NCBI GenBank assembly: GCA_001443365.1
Contig: LDXL01000006.1
Location: 119,387 to 183,386 of the forward strand
Direction of reading: 5' to 3'
DNA length: 64,000 nucleotides
Origin: Thaumarchaeota archaeon CSP1-1
GTDB lineage: Archaea; Thermoproteota; Nitrososphaeria; Nitrososphaerales; Nitrosopumilaceae
The notes beneath the pieces were generated by a model that saw only the letters and a program-made list of their open reading frames with translations, searched no databases and was not told the origin of the DNA. A program made the translations under genes and the position numbers. Shown here piece after piece: positions 52,724 through 60,043 of the stretch (its first letter is position 1; each line of letters begins with the position of its first letter).

Positions 52724-54139
52724 CTAGATTGGCGGTAGTGTTGGTACAACGTCCCATAAGGGAATTGCGCCTTGTGCTTCTATTTCGGATGCACGTTCAT
52801 CAGTGTACATACCATGAACATTTACTGCTGGGTGTGCAATGCTGTTTTTACCCATTGGAGGTACAGCGTCACTTGGATTACCCAATGCGTATGCGTAGGA
52901 TGGTACTGGGGATGGAATTACTCCTGCAGCAACAAGTCTTGGGTTTAGATCAAATGGATCACCAGCTACAAAGACTGTGACTGCACCAGTGTAAATTGCT
53001 GCATAGTCATGGTTAACTGCTGCATATGTTCCTGGTTCGTCAAACACCAAATCAACAATCATGTTTTGTGAGCCACCAAGCAACCATGTTTCAGTTGCTC
53101 CCGATTGCACTCTGTTACCTTGGGTAACTCTGTCAAGAATTTCTCCAACAATGTGGAAGAAGAGTGGTTCGTTACCATGGTTTTCAACAAAGATTCTCAC
53201 ATGTTGATCAAGTTCAACATAGAACAGTTGTGATTGATATTGCTTGAGTTCAAGTGCGTTCCATGGTTGAGCTACGAATATGTTCTTGCCTGGGTTACCA
53301 GTTAGGAGTAGGTTGTGTACCATGTTTGGAACATATGGAAATGATAGTCCATTTACAACAGTGTGAGTGTTGTGATGTTGGAACATAGCTCCTGCATCAT
53401 AGGTACCTGCATCAGTCAAGTACAACTGATTGTACTGTAATTGGAATTCCAACGCATCAGCGTCATAGAATTTTTTATCAAGCTCGCCACTTCCTGAGGT
53501 CTTTTCGACCATCAGTTTTTTGTATCCATTTGCTGGATCAACAATGGCGATTCCATACATGCCTGAAAGAACATGTTGGTCCATTCCGAGCAAGTCAACT
53601 CCAGAACAGTGGTATTTGAATACACCCGCAGACTCTGCAATGTAGCAGTAAGTCTTGGAAGTTCCAGGTAGAACTTTTCCAAAGTTTCCTGACGACATTT
53701 GAGATGCGTGCATATCATTTCCGTGTGCAGTAACTTCATCTGATGGAATTGTGAGAGTCATCTTGATGATGTCACCCTGTGTTACTCGCACAGTTGGTCC
53801 TGGAATCTGTTGACTAAAGGTCATTGCAGAATAAGTCTTTGGACTATCTGCTGTGTGGCCTAATATTGGTAGATCAACACTTTCACCAGTTAGTTGAAAG
53901 TCATGTACCATACGACCAGAATTTTCTAGTGCACCACAATCAGTTTCTGCAAAAGCTTGTGGCATTACTAGTTCTAATCCGCCCATATCGTGGATCTTTT
54001 GCATCAAGTCATCTTTAGTACTTGATGCTTCTAATGTAGTTCCACCAATTTGGGTTTGTGTGTATGTGCTTCCGAATAGCGTAGCACTAACTATTGCAAC
54101 TGCTGCAATAGTGAATAACATGCTATATCGCTTATTCAT
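52724..54139 (-). CDS. nirK: NirK-type copper nitrite reductase / multicopper oxidase
   Basis: The 471-residue exported protein has a signal peptide (LFTIAAVAIVSATLFGS) and two cupredoxin domains. The type 1 copper region shows VFKYHCSGVDLLGMDQHVLSGMYGI, with Cys-His-Met ligands and the His-Cys pair linking type 1 and type 2 sites. Further His ligands appear in AHGNDMHASQM and in the C-terminal FFHIVGEIL region. The family is widespread and highly expressed in marine ammonia-oxidising archaea; its precise role (nitrite reduction to NO or another reaction in ammonia oxidation) is debated. A strong TATA box is at 54161-54170. Confidence 0.88.
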   Translation of the reverse strand: MNKRYSMLFTIAAVAIVSATLFGSTYTQTQIGGTTLEASSTKDDLMQKIHDMGGLELVMPQAFAETDCGALENSGRMVHDFQLTGESVDLPILGHTADSPKTYSAMTFSQQIPGPTVRVTQGDIIKMTLTIPSDEVTAHGNDMHASQMSSGNFGKVLPGTSKTYCYIAESAGVFKYHCSGVDLLGMDQHVLSGMYGIAIVDPANGYKKLMVEKTSGSGELDKKFYDADALEFQLQYNQLYLTDAGTYDAGAMFQHHNTHTVVNGLSFPYVPNMVHNLLLTGNPGKNIFVAQPWNALELKQYQSQLFYVELDQHVRIFVENHGNEPLFFHIVGEILDRVTQGNRVQSGATETWLLGGSQNMIVDLVFDEPGTYAAVNHDYAAIYTGAVTVFVAGDPFDLNPRLVAAGVIPSPVPSYAYALGNPSDAVPPMGKNSIAHPAVNVHGMYTDERASEIEAQGAIPLWDVVPTLPPI

Positions 54140-54160
54140 TGGATTCGGTTCGATCCATAG

Positions 54161-54170
54161 CTTATATAAT
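54161..54170 (-). promoter_or_regulatory. Strong TATA box for the NirK gene
   Basis: On the minus strand the sequence is ATTATATAAG, an excellent archaeal TATA box, centred about 26 bases before the ATG at 54139. Spacing implies a leaderless transcript. The quality of the box fits a highly expressed gene. Confidence 0.6.
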
Positions 54171-54251
54171 AATTCCCATTATTTTCAAAAAATAAATGAT
54201 GAAATTTCTGTAGAAAAAGAATGAATAATAGCAATTCTAAGGAAATTTGAT

Positions 54252-55613
54252 TTGAAATTTAGAATTGATAGAGATTCGCTAGGAAATGTAAAAATCCCAT
54301 CTGATGCCTATTATGGTCCTTTTACAGGCAGGGCTCTAATGCAGTATCATGTGACTGGAAATAGGTCTCATCCTAATTTGATAAACGCATTTGTGATGGT
54401 CAAGAGGTCAGCTGCTCTTGCTAACCTCAAAGTTAGCGCCATTGACAAAAAACTAGGAATGGCAATTATCAATGCATGTGACAAAATTTTAGCTGGAAAA
54501 TTTCTTGATCAATTTGTAGTAGATGCAATAAACTCTGGCGCTGGAACTGCATTTAACATGAATACTAATGAGGTGATAGCCAATATTGCCCTCATAGGTT
54601 TAGGAAAAAAGAAAGGACAGTATGAGTATCTTCATCCAAACGATCATGTAAACATGTCACAGTCTAGTAATGATACATTTCCAACTGCTATGCATGTTGC
54701 AATCCTAATGAATCTCAAAAAAACTATTCCTGCAATAGATGGTCTGATAAAATCATTAAGCCGAAAAGCAAAAGAGTTTTCAAATTTTAAAAAAATTGGT
54801 AGGACTCACCTAATGGATGCATTACCAGTAACTTTAGGCAGTGAGTTTGGAGCATATGCAACCTCCATTACTAAAGCCAAAAATTTCCTAGTTGGTGCAA
54901 GTAAAGAATTAGAATATGTTGCACTTGGAGGCACAGCAGTTGGAACTGGCGCAAATGCTCCAAGGGGGTATAGAAAATTTGCAATTACGCAACTTGCAAA
55001 CATTTCAAAACTTCCAGTAAAACCTGAAAAGGATATGCAGTATTCCTTACAAAGTAAATTTGCAGTAGCTACTGTCTCATCAGCACTACGAAATTTGGCT
55101 CTAGAGATCAACAAACTTGCAAATGATATTAGATTAATGGCATCAGGACCTGTTGCTGGAATGTCAGAAATTGGAATTCCTGCAGTACATGCAGGTTCAT
55201 CAATAATGCCTGGAAAGGTAAACCCATCTCTTGCTGAATGTATGAATATGATTTGTTTCAATATTTTAGGAAATGATACTGCAGTTTCATATGCTGCGCA
55301 AAGTGGGCAGTTTGAATTGAATGTAATGTTACCAGGTATGTTAAAGTGTATTTTAGAGTCAACAGATATGTTAAACAATTTTCTTCCAATATTTTCTGTA
55401 AATCTAATTGATGGGCTAACTGCAAATAAGGAAAAATTACTAAAAAATATAGAAAACAATCCAGTAATTGTAACATTACTTGCTCCAAAAATCGGATACC
55501 TAAAATCAGCAGAGTTGTTCAAGGAATCATTGAAAACTGGAAAGACCATTAGAGAATTGGTCATATCAAAGAAATTGTTGACTGTAAAAGAAATCAATTC
55601 TCTTTTAGGATGA
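54252..55613 (+). CDS. Class II fumarase / aspartase superfamily lyase
   Basis: The 453-residue enzyme probably hydrates fumarate to malate. It shows the superfamily motifs at the N-terminus (DSLGNVKIPSDAYYGPFTGRA), NDHVNMSQSSNDTFPTAMH, GRTHLMDALPVTLG and the catalytic loop GSSIMPGKVNPSLAE. The GKVNP form (rather than AKVNP) leans to fumarase over aspartate ammonia-lyase, but the aspartase alternative remains. It starts at TTG 54252 and precedes the methylthiotransferase gene by eight bases. It would serve the TCA cycle and the 3-hydroxypropionate/4-hydroxybutyrate carbon fixation cycle. Confidence 0.85.
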   Translation: MKFRIDRDSLGNVKIPSDAYYGPFTGRALMQYHVTGNRSHPNLINAFVMVKRSAALANLKVSAIDKKLGMAIINACDKILAGKFLDQFVVDAINSGAGTAFNMNTNEVIANIALIGLGKKKGQYEYLHPNDHVNMSQSSNDTFPTAMHVAILMNLKKTIPAIDGLIKSLSRKAKEFSNFKKIGRTHLMDALPVTLGSEFGAYATSITKAKNFLVGASKELEYVALGGTAVGTGANAPRGYRKFAITQLANISKLPVKPEKDMQYSLQSKFAVATVSSALRNLALEINKLANDIRLMASGPVAGMSEIGIPAVHAGSSIMPGKVNPSLAECMNMICFNILGNDTAVSYAAQSGQFELNVMLPGMLKCILESTDMLNNFLPIFSVNLIDGLTANKEKLLKNIENNPVIVTLLAPKIGYLKSAELFKESLKTGKTIRELVISKKLLTVKEINSLLG

Positions 55614-55621
55614 AATACTAG

Positions 55622-56890
55622 ATGGCAAAAATCTGGGTAGAAGCTTATGGATGCTCTGCTAGTTTTGCAGATTCTGAGATGATTTCAGGTCTGATTGTAA
55701 ATGGGGGGCATACTCTAGCCGCCAATTCTTCAGATTCAGATTTGAACCTAATCGTAACTTGTTCAGTAAAGGATGCTACTGCAAACAAAATGGTTAATAG
55801 AATAAAAAATCTCAAATCAAAGCCTCTAGTAGTTGCTGGCTGTTTACCAAAAGCAGAGCAAAAAACGGTAGAAAAATTTTCCCAAAATGCTAGTTTATTG
55901 GGGCCAAATTCCTTGGGAAAAACCCTAGAGGTGATTAGCACAACTCTGAGTGGAGGCAGGATGATACAGCTTGAAGACTCTGATTTGTCCAAAATCGGGC
56001 TTCCTAAGGTGAGGCTCAATCCTGCCGTCGGTATTGTTGAGATAGCAAGTGGTTGTATGAGTGAATGTACATTCTGTCAAACAAAATTATCAAAAGGAGA
56101 TTTACAAAGTTATAGGATAGGAGATATTGTTAGACAGGTAGCAATCGAGATTAAAGATGGGTGTAAAGAGGTATGGCTTACCTCAACTGACAATGGTTGC
56201 TATGGACTAGATATTGGAGAAGATTTGTCTTCTTTAATTAATGCAGTTATCGAGATTCCTTCCAAGTTCAAAATTAGAGTTGGGATGATGAACCCAATGT
56301 ATATGCCAAGAATTCGTGAAGGCCTTCTCAAATCATTCGATAATGACAAAGTCTTCAAATTTCTTCATATTCCTGTACAGAGTGGAAGTGACAAAATACT
56401 CAATGATATGAAGCGTGGGCATACTGCGAAAACCTTTACGGATGTGGTATACAAATTTAGGAAGAAATTTTCTAAATTCACCATAGCCACAGACATAATT
56501 GTTGGATTTCCCTCAGAAACTCAAGAAGATTTCAAACAAACTATTGATTTGTTAAATGATACAAGGCCAGATATTGTGAATCTTTCTAGATACAGCCCTC
56601 GACCAGGAACCAAAGCCGCAGACTATACTCAAATTGATGTTTCAGAAGTTAAACGTAGAAGTAAAATAGTATTTGATGTTTCAAGCCAGATTTCATTTGA
56701 AAATAATCTGAAATGGATAGGCTGGAAGGGAGAAGTATTATTTGATGAAAAGTCTGAGACAGGTATACAAGGAAGAAACTTTGCCTACAAATCAATTCTA
56801 GTTAAAGACAAAGTTGAGATCTGCGAAGTGCATCAAGTGGAAATAATTGATGCTACTAAACATAGCCTAATAGGAAAGATCGCAAGTTAA
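55622..56890 (+). CDS. tRNA-t6A37 methylthiotransferase (e-MtaB/CDKAL1 type)
   Basis: The 422-residue radical SAM enzyme adds a methylthio group to t6A37 of tRNA. The N-terminal UPF0004 domain has the three cluster cysteines (AYGCSAS, VTCSVKD, AGCLPKA). The radical SAM motif is CMSECTFCQ (CxxxCxxC). HIPVQSGSDKILNDMKRGH follows, then VGFPSETQEDF, and a C-terminal TRAM-like domain. It sits between the fumarase-type and FtsZ-like genes. Length and motifs fit the archaeal/eukaryotic branch. Confidence 0.93.
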   Translation: MAKIWVEAYGCSASFADSEMISGLIVNGGHTLAANSSDSDLNLIVTCSVKDATANKMVNRIKNLKSKPLVVAGCLPKAEQKTVEKFSQNASLLGPNSLGKTLEVISTTLSGGRMIQLEDSDLSKIGLPKVRLNPAVGIVEIASGCMSECTFCQTKLSKGDLQSYRIGDIVRQVAIEIKDGCKEVWLTSTDNGCYGLDIGEDLSSLINAVIEIPSKFKIRVGMMNPMYMPRIREGLLKSFDNDKVFKFLHIPVQSGSDKILNDMKRGHTAKTFTDVVYKFRKKFSKFTIATDIIVGFPSETQEDFKQTIDLLNDTRPDIVNLSRYSPRPGTKAADYTQIDVSEVKRRSKIVFDVSSQISFENNLKWIGWKGEVLFDEKSETGIQGRNFAYKSILVKDKVEICEVHQVEIIDATKHSLIGKIAS

Positions 56891-56961
56891 AATTTTTAGA
56901 TCGGAAATTGGATTAAAGCTACGTAAGAAGGTTTTTTATCGTATTTGACAGAATAGGATGA

Positions 56962-57915
56962 ATGAACTTTCAGATATCAGAACCGATTCTAATTGTAGGC
57001 ATAGGCGGAGTTGGAACAAAATTAGCCACCAAAGCAAAAGAATTCCTCAATTCTGATTGCCTTTTGATAAGTAATGACCAAAAAGACCTGAATTCAGATT
57101 GTAACTCAATTAGTATATCCACTAAATCTGTGTTAAATCCCTCTGTTCAACTAATAAGAGGTTCAACATACCAAGTTTCTGAGAATATAAAAAATGAGGT
57201 TTCAAGATATTCCACCATAGTTATTCTTGCAAATTTGGCTGGCAAAGCAGGTGCTGCAATAGCTCCTGTGATATCCCATTTATGCAACGAAGAAAACAAA
57301 AATGTAATTTCTTTTGCAATAATGCCTTTCAAATTTGAAAAAGATAGAATATTTCAATCAGGTATTTCATTAAAACGACTCAGAGAATATTCAGGATGCA
57401 CAGTAGTACTAGATAATGATGCTTTACTTGACAGTAATCCAGATTTGAGCCCCACTGCTTGTCACAAAATCTCAAATGAGGCAATCTTTAAGGTAATTAG
57501 CTCATTAGGAACTACATCAATTCCTGAAGAGACTAACATTTTGTCCACAAGTAAAGATGTTCAAAATGTAGAAGAATCATTGAAAGATTCGTTAAGGATG
57601 CTCTATGAGGATGCACCGCCAAGTAGTGTAAAGCGCTCCATACTCTATGTTCTTGGAGGAAATAATGTTGCTGTAGGAGTACTAAACTCTATTACAAATA
57701 TTGCAAGCAGTGTTTTTAGTCAAGAAAGTACAAGTGTTATCTCCTCAATTAGCACTGCCGAAAAATCCAAAGTCGTCATGCTATCTTCGGTCCAAGGTGA
57801 GACACATTTTGATAGATATGATCCCTTGGGAGTCATTTCCAAAGAAAATACTCTTGATTGGGAACAACCTGAATGCAGTATTGACTGTGAACTTGAATTA
57901 TATCAATTAGAATAA
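56962..57915 (+). CDS. Divergent FtsZ/tubulin-like protein
   Basis: The 317-residue protein resembles FtsZ: N-terminal ILIVGIGGVGTKLATKA is like the FtsZ GTP-binding start, and the loop at about 88-104 (ANLAGKAGAAIAPVIS) occupies the place of the tubulin GGGTGTG signature but lacks it. The later ENKNVISFAIMPFKFEK matches the FtsZ strand with the ...VVT-PF-FE... pattern. Thaumarchaeota divide with Cdv (ESCRT-like) proteins, and their FtsZ is known to be divergent. GTP binding is therefore doubtful. The gene follows the methylthiotransferase gene. Confidence 0.78.
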   Translation: MNFQISEPILIVGIGGVGTKLATKAKEFLNSDCLLISNDQKDLNSDCNSISISTKSVLNPSVQLIRGSTYQVSENIKNEVSRYSTIVILANLAGKAGAAIAPVISHLCNEENKNVISFAIMPFKFEKDRIFQSGISLKRLREYSGCTVVLDNDALLDSNPDLSPTACHKISNEAIFKVISSLGTTSIPEETNILSTSKDVQNVEESLKDSLRMLYEDAPPSSVKRSILYVLGGNNVAVGVLNSITNIASSVFSQESTSVISSISTAEKSKVVMLSSVQGETHFDRYDPLGVISKENTLDWEQPECSIDCELELYQLE

Positions 57916-57922
57916 AATAATT

Positions 57923-58468
57923 TTATTTAGATTTCTTTTTTGGCTTATCTTTTTTACTTGCTGCCTTTTTTGAATCCTTGGATTTTGGTTTTGATTCTTT
58001 AGCTTTTGGTGTTGGTTCTTTAGCCTTTGGTTTTGATTCTTTAGCTTTTGGTGTTGGTTCTTTAGCCTTTGGTTTTGATTCTTTAGCTTTTGGTGTTGGT
58101 TCCTCTTTTACTTCTTTACTTGTTTCTATTTGCTTAGTTTCAGGTTCTGGTTTTTCCTCTACTGCAGGTGTTTTCTTTTCTTTGGTTGGTTGTACAGCTT
58201 CTTCTATTTCCTTTTCATATGGAGAAACTAAAACAAAACCTTCATCTGTTTTTGTCATCCTGACTCTAATTTTTCTAGGAGGATGTTTTATTCCACGTTT
58301 CCAGATCTGATGATTAACAGCTTCTTCAATTTTGATTTCTTCAGTTTTCATATGATGTCTGGCATATTCTTTTACCATATTGACTGCTCTTTTTGCTCTT
58401 TGATTATTTGGTGAGAGCAATACCTTTCCCAAGTTTATTGTATAGACACGTTCTAGTTCCTGAGACAT
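57923..58468 (-). CDS. rpl31e: Ribosomal protein eL31 (L31e) with repeat tail
   Basis: The first about 90 residues are L31e (ELERVYTINLGKVLLSPNNQRAKRAVNMVKEY, IWKRGIKHPPRKIRVRM). The following 90 residues are a Lys/Glu/Pro/Ala-rich tail with three exact or near-exact 14-residue repeats (EPTPKAKESKPKAK). The total length (181) is double the usual. The tail probably projects from the ribosome and binds RNA or protein; function unknown. It lies directly after L39e: the L39e stop abuts its ATG. Confidence 0.93.
   Translation of the reverse strand: MSQELERVYTINLGKVLLSPNNQRAKRAVNMVKEYARHHMKTEEIKIEEAVNHQIWKRGIKHPPRKIRVRMTKTDEGFVLVSPYEKEIEEAVQPTKEKKTPAVEEKPEPETKQIETSKEVKEEPTPKAKESKPKAKEPTPKAKESKPKAKEPTPKAKESKPKSKDSKKAASKKDKPKKKSK
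57977..58102 (-). repeat. Three tandem 42-base coding repeats in L31e tail
   Basis: Three 42-base units encode EPTPKAKESKPKAK twice and EPTPKAKESKPKSK once. They are nearly identical at the DNA level, so copy number may vary between strains. The unit is a positively charged, proline-containing linker. Confidence 0.75.
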
Positions 58469-58627
58469 TTAACCAACCTCTACGTCTGTTGATCTCCAAG
58501 ATCTTCTCTTTGGATTTGTTCTAACTGATCTCTTGGTTCTTAGAATAACCCATGCTGGAACAGAAGAGGCTTGTTTTTGTTTTTTTATCAATCGATTCTT
58601 CCTTCCAGAATGCTTGCGTGCCGCCAT
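58469..58627 (-). CDS. rpl39e: Ribosomal protein eL39 (L39e)
   Basis: The 52-residue, very basic protein has the L39e hallmarks: MAARKHSGRKNRLIKKQKQ, VPAWVILRTKRSVRTNPKRR and SWRS. It lines the exit tunnel of the large ribosomal subunit. The stop codon abuts the L31e start codon, the standard archaeal L39e-L31e order. The small size explains why it is easily missed. Confidence 0.93.
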   Translation of the reverse strand: MAARKHSGRKNRLIKKQKQASSVPAWVILRTKRSVRTNPKRRSWRSTDVEVG

Positions 58628-58664
58628 AAAAATTCAGGCAAGTCAAGCTCTTTTTAAATGAATC

Positions 58665-59213
58665 TCATATTGCTAAACGATTTACAAGTTGTTTTAAGAT
58701 TCTTGCTGAAGCTCCCCATACAATTTTGTCATTGTAAGTGAATGTATACATTTCTTGAAGGGATTGATGATTTGGGTCACGGTCATCATCTAGAGTTTGT
58801 AATAATGGAATCATTGGTATATGCAGTATTGACTCAACTTCAGAATCAGTTTTAAGTTGAGGAATCTTATCAATAATACAAACAAATGGAGTAATGGTAT
58901 AGCCAGAATTGAGAGTCTTTACGTTTGCTAATTGAGCAATCACATCATCTCTTGAAATAGTTAAACCTATTTCTTCCTCAGTTTCACGAAGTGCAGTATC
59001 TAACAAATCAATATCATCGTCTGTCCACTTGCCACCTGGAAAAGCAATTTCTCCTGCATGATTGTTTAGGTGTCTTGATTTTTCAATCATCAATATTTTT
59101 GGTTCTATACCATAAATAATTACAAGTACAGATGCAAGCTTTGTTTTTCCATCATGTTTTGGTTCAGGAAATATTTTACTTGATAATTGAGCCTTTAGTA
59201 TAGTTGTATCCAT
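58665..59213 (-). CDS. Nudix hydrolase, CoA-pyrophosphatase-like
   Basis: The 182-residue protein has the NUDIX box FPGGKWTDDDID...ALRETEEEIGL and, just before it, LNNHAGEIAFPGG, the UPF0035-type signature of CoA diphosphatases (NudL). The conserved final EE-x-G-L block is present. It probably hydrolyses CoA or a related nucleoside diphosphate derivative. It is upstream of the L39e gene on the same strand, 37 bases away. Confidence 0.86.
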   Translation of the reverse strand: MDTTILKAQLSSKIFPEPKHDGKTKLASVLVIIYGIEPKILMIEKSRHLNNHAGEIAFPGGKWTDDDIDLLDTALRETEEEIGLTISRDDVIAQLANVKTLNSGYTITPFVCIIDKIPQLKTDSEVESILHIPMIPLLQTLDDDRDPNHQSLQEMYTFTYNDKIVWGASARILKQLVNRLAI

Positions 59214-59290
59214 ATTGTAATAAAAAACACCACTCCGTTATTGATTTTATCGTTCAAAGGTTTTAATCAAGTAAATTTGAAAGCACTCTA

Positions 59291-60043
59291 ATGACTTTAC
59301 GATATGAGATTAATCCACCTAAAATTACACAAAATTCCAATTTATCACAGGAAGATACTCTAAAATTATTAGATAAAGTAAAACTGAGAGTTTCCGAAAT
59401 TAGTACTCGTTGTGATGGCATTCATTTTACCGATTCGGTTCTAGGGATTCCTAGAATTTCTCCCATAACCACTGGTACGTTAATTCGAAAATCAAATCAA
59501 AAAATTGAGATAACTGTGAGTTTACGTGTAAGGGACAAGAATCTTACTACACTTAGGCAGTTAATGGAAGATGCAGTATCAGGCGGGTTAAATGGAGTAT
59601 TGATTCTAAAAGGGGATCCATCTCCAAACGAACAGAAAGATTCGGGATTAATCCCAAGCAGTACTGTGAAATACTTTAAGGAGTTGGGTTTTGACAAAAA
59701 AATAGATATCTTTCTATCGCTGCCAAGTAATCCTAGCTTTGATAAGATTCAAAAGAAAATAGACGCCGAACCTACAGGATTTATCACACAGGTAATTCAT
59801 TCTGCAGACGAGGTTTCAAGAATTGTTGATAAGCTCAAACCTAGTGGATTTAAAATAATTCCCTGTGTATTGTTACCTTCTGAAAAAAATGCCAAATCTG
59901 CTAAATTTCTAAAATTAGATTGGTCAGAATACAAAAATTCAGTTGAAGATTTCATAAAGCAAGTTCACCAAATTGCTGGAGAAGTGCTTATCACCTCCCC
60001 TAATGATTTCAATTATGCAAAAGAGATCCTTGGCAAATTATAG
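59291..60043 (+). CDS. Methylenetetrahydrofolate reductase-like protein
   Basis: The 250-residue protein starts with LRYEINPPK, the typical MTHFR beginning, and has VSEISTRCDGIHFTDS, NGVLILKGDPSPN (the MTHFR ILALRGDPP-type motif) and GFKIIPCVLLPSE. It is shorter than bacterial MetF but has the TIM-barrel pattern. It probably supplies methyl-tetrahydrofolate (or methyl-tetrahydropterin) to the cobalamin methionine synthase encoded next door. The last six bases overlap the convergent metH gene. Confidence 0.83.
   Translation: MTLRYEINPPKITQNSNLSQEDTLKLLDKVKLRVSEISTRCDGIHFTDSVLGIPRISPITTGTLIRKSNQKIEITVSLRVRDKNLTTLRQLMEDAVSGGLNGVLILKGDPSPNEQKDSGLIPSSTVKYFKELGFDKKIDIFLSLPSNPSFDKIQKKIDAEPTGFITQVIHSADEVSRIVDKLKPSGFKIIPCVLLPSEKNAKSAKFLKLDWSEYKNSVEDFIKQVHQIAGEVLITSPNDFNYAKEILGKL

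Noticed and set aside
54806-55597. 263-codon frame antisense to the fumarase-type gene
   Set aside because: It lies entirely opposite a well-supported gene and is a mirror of its codon pattern; no domain is visible.
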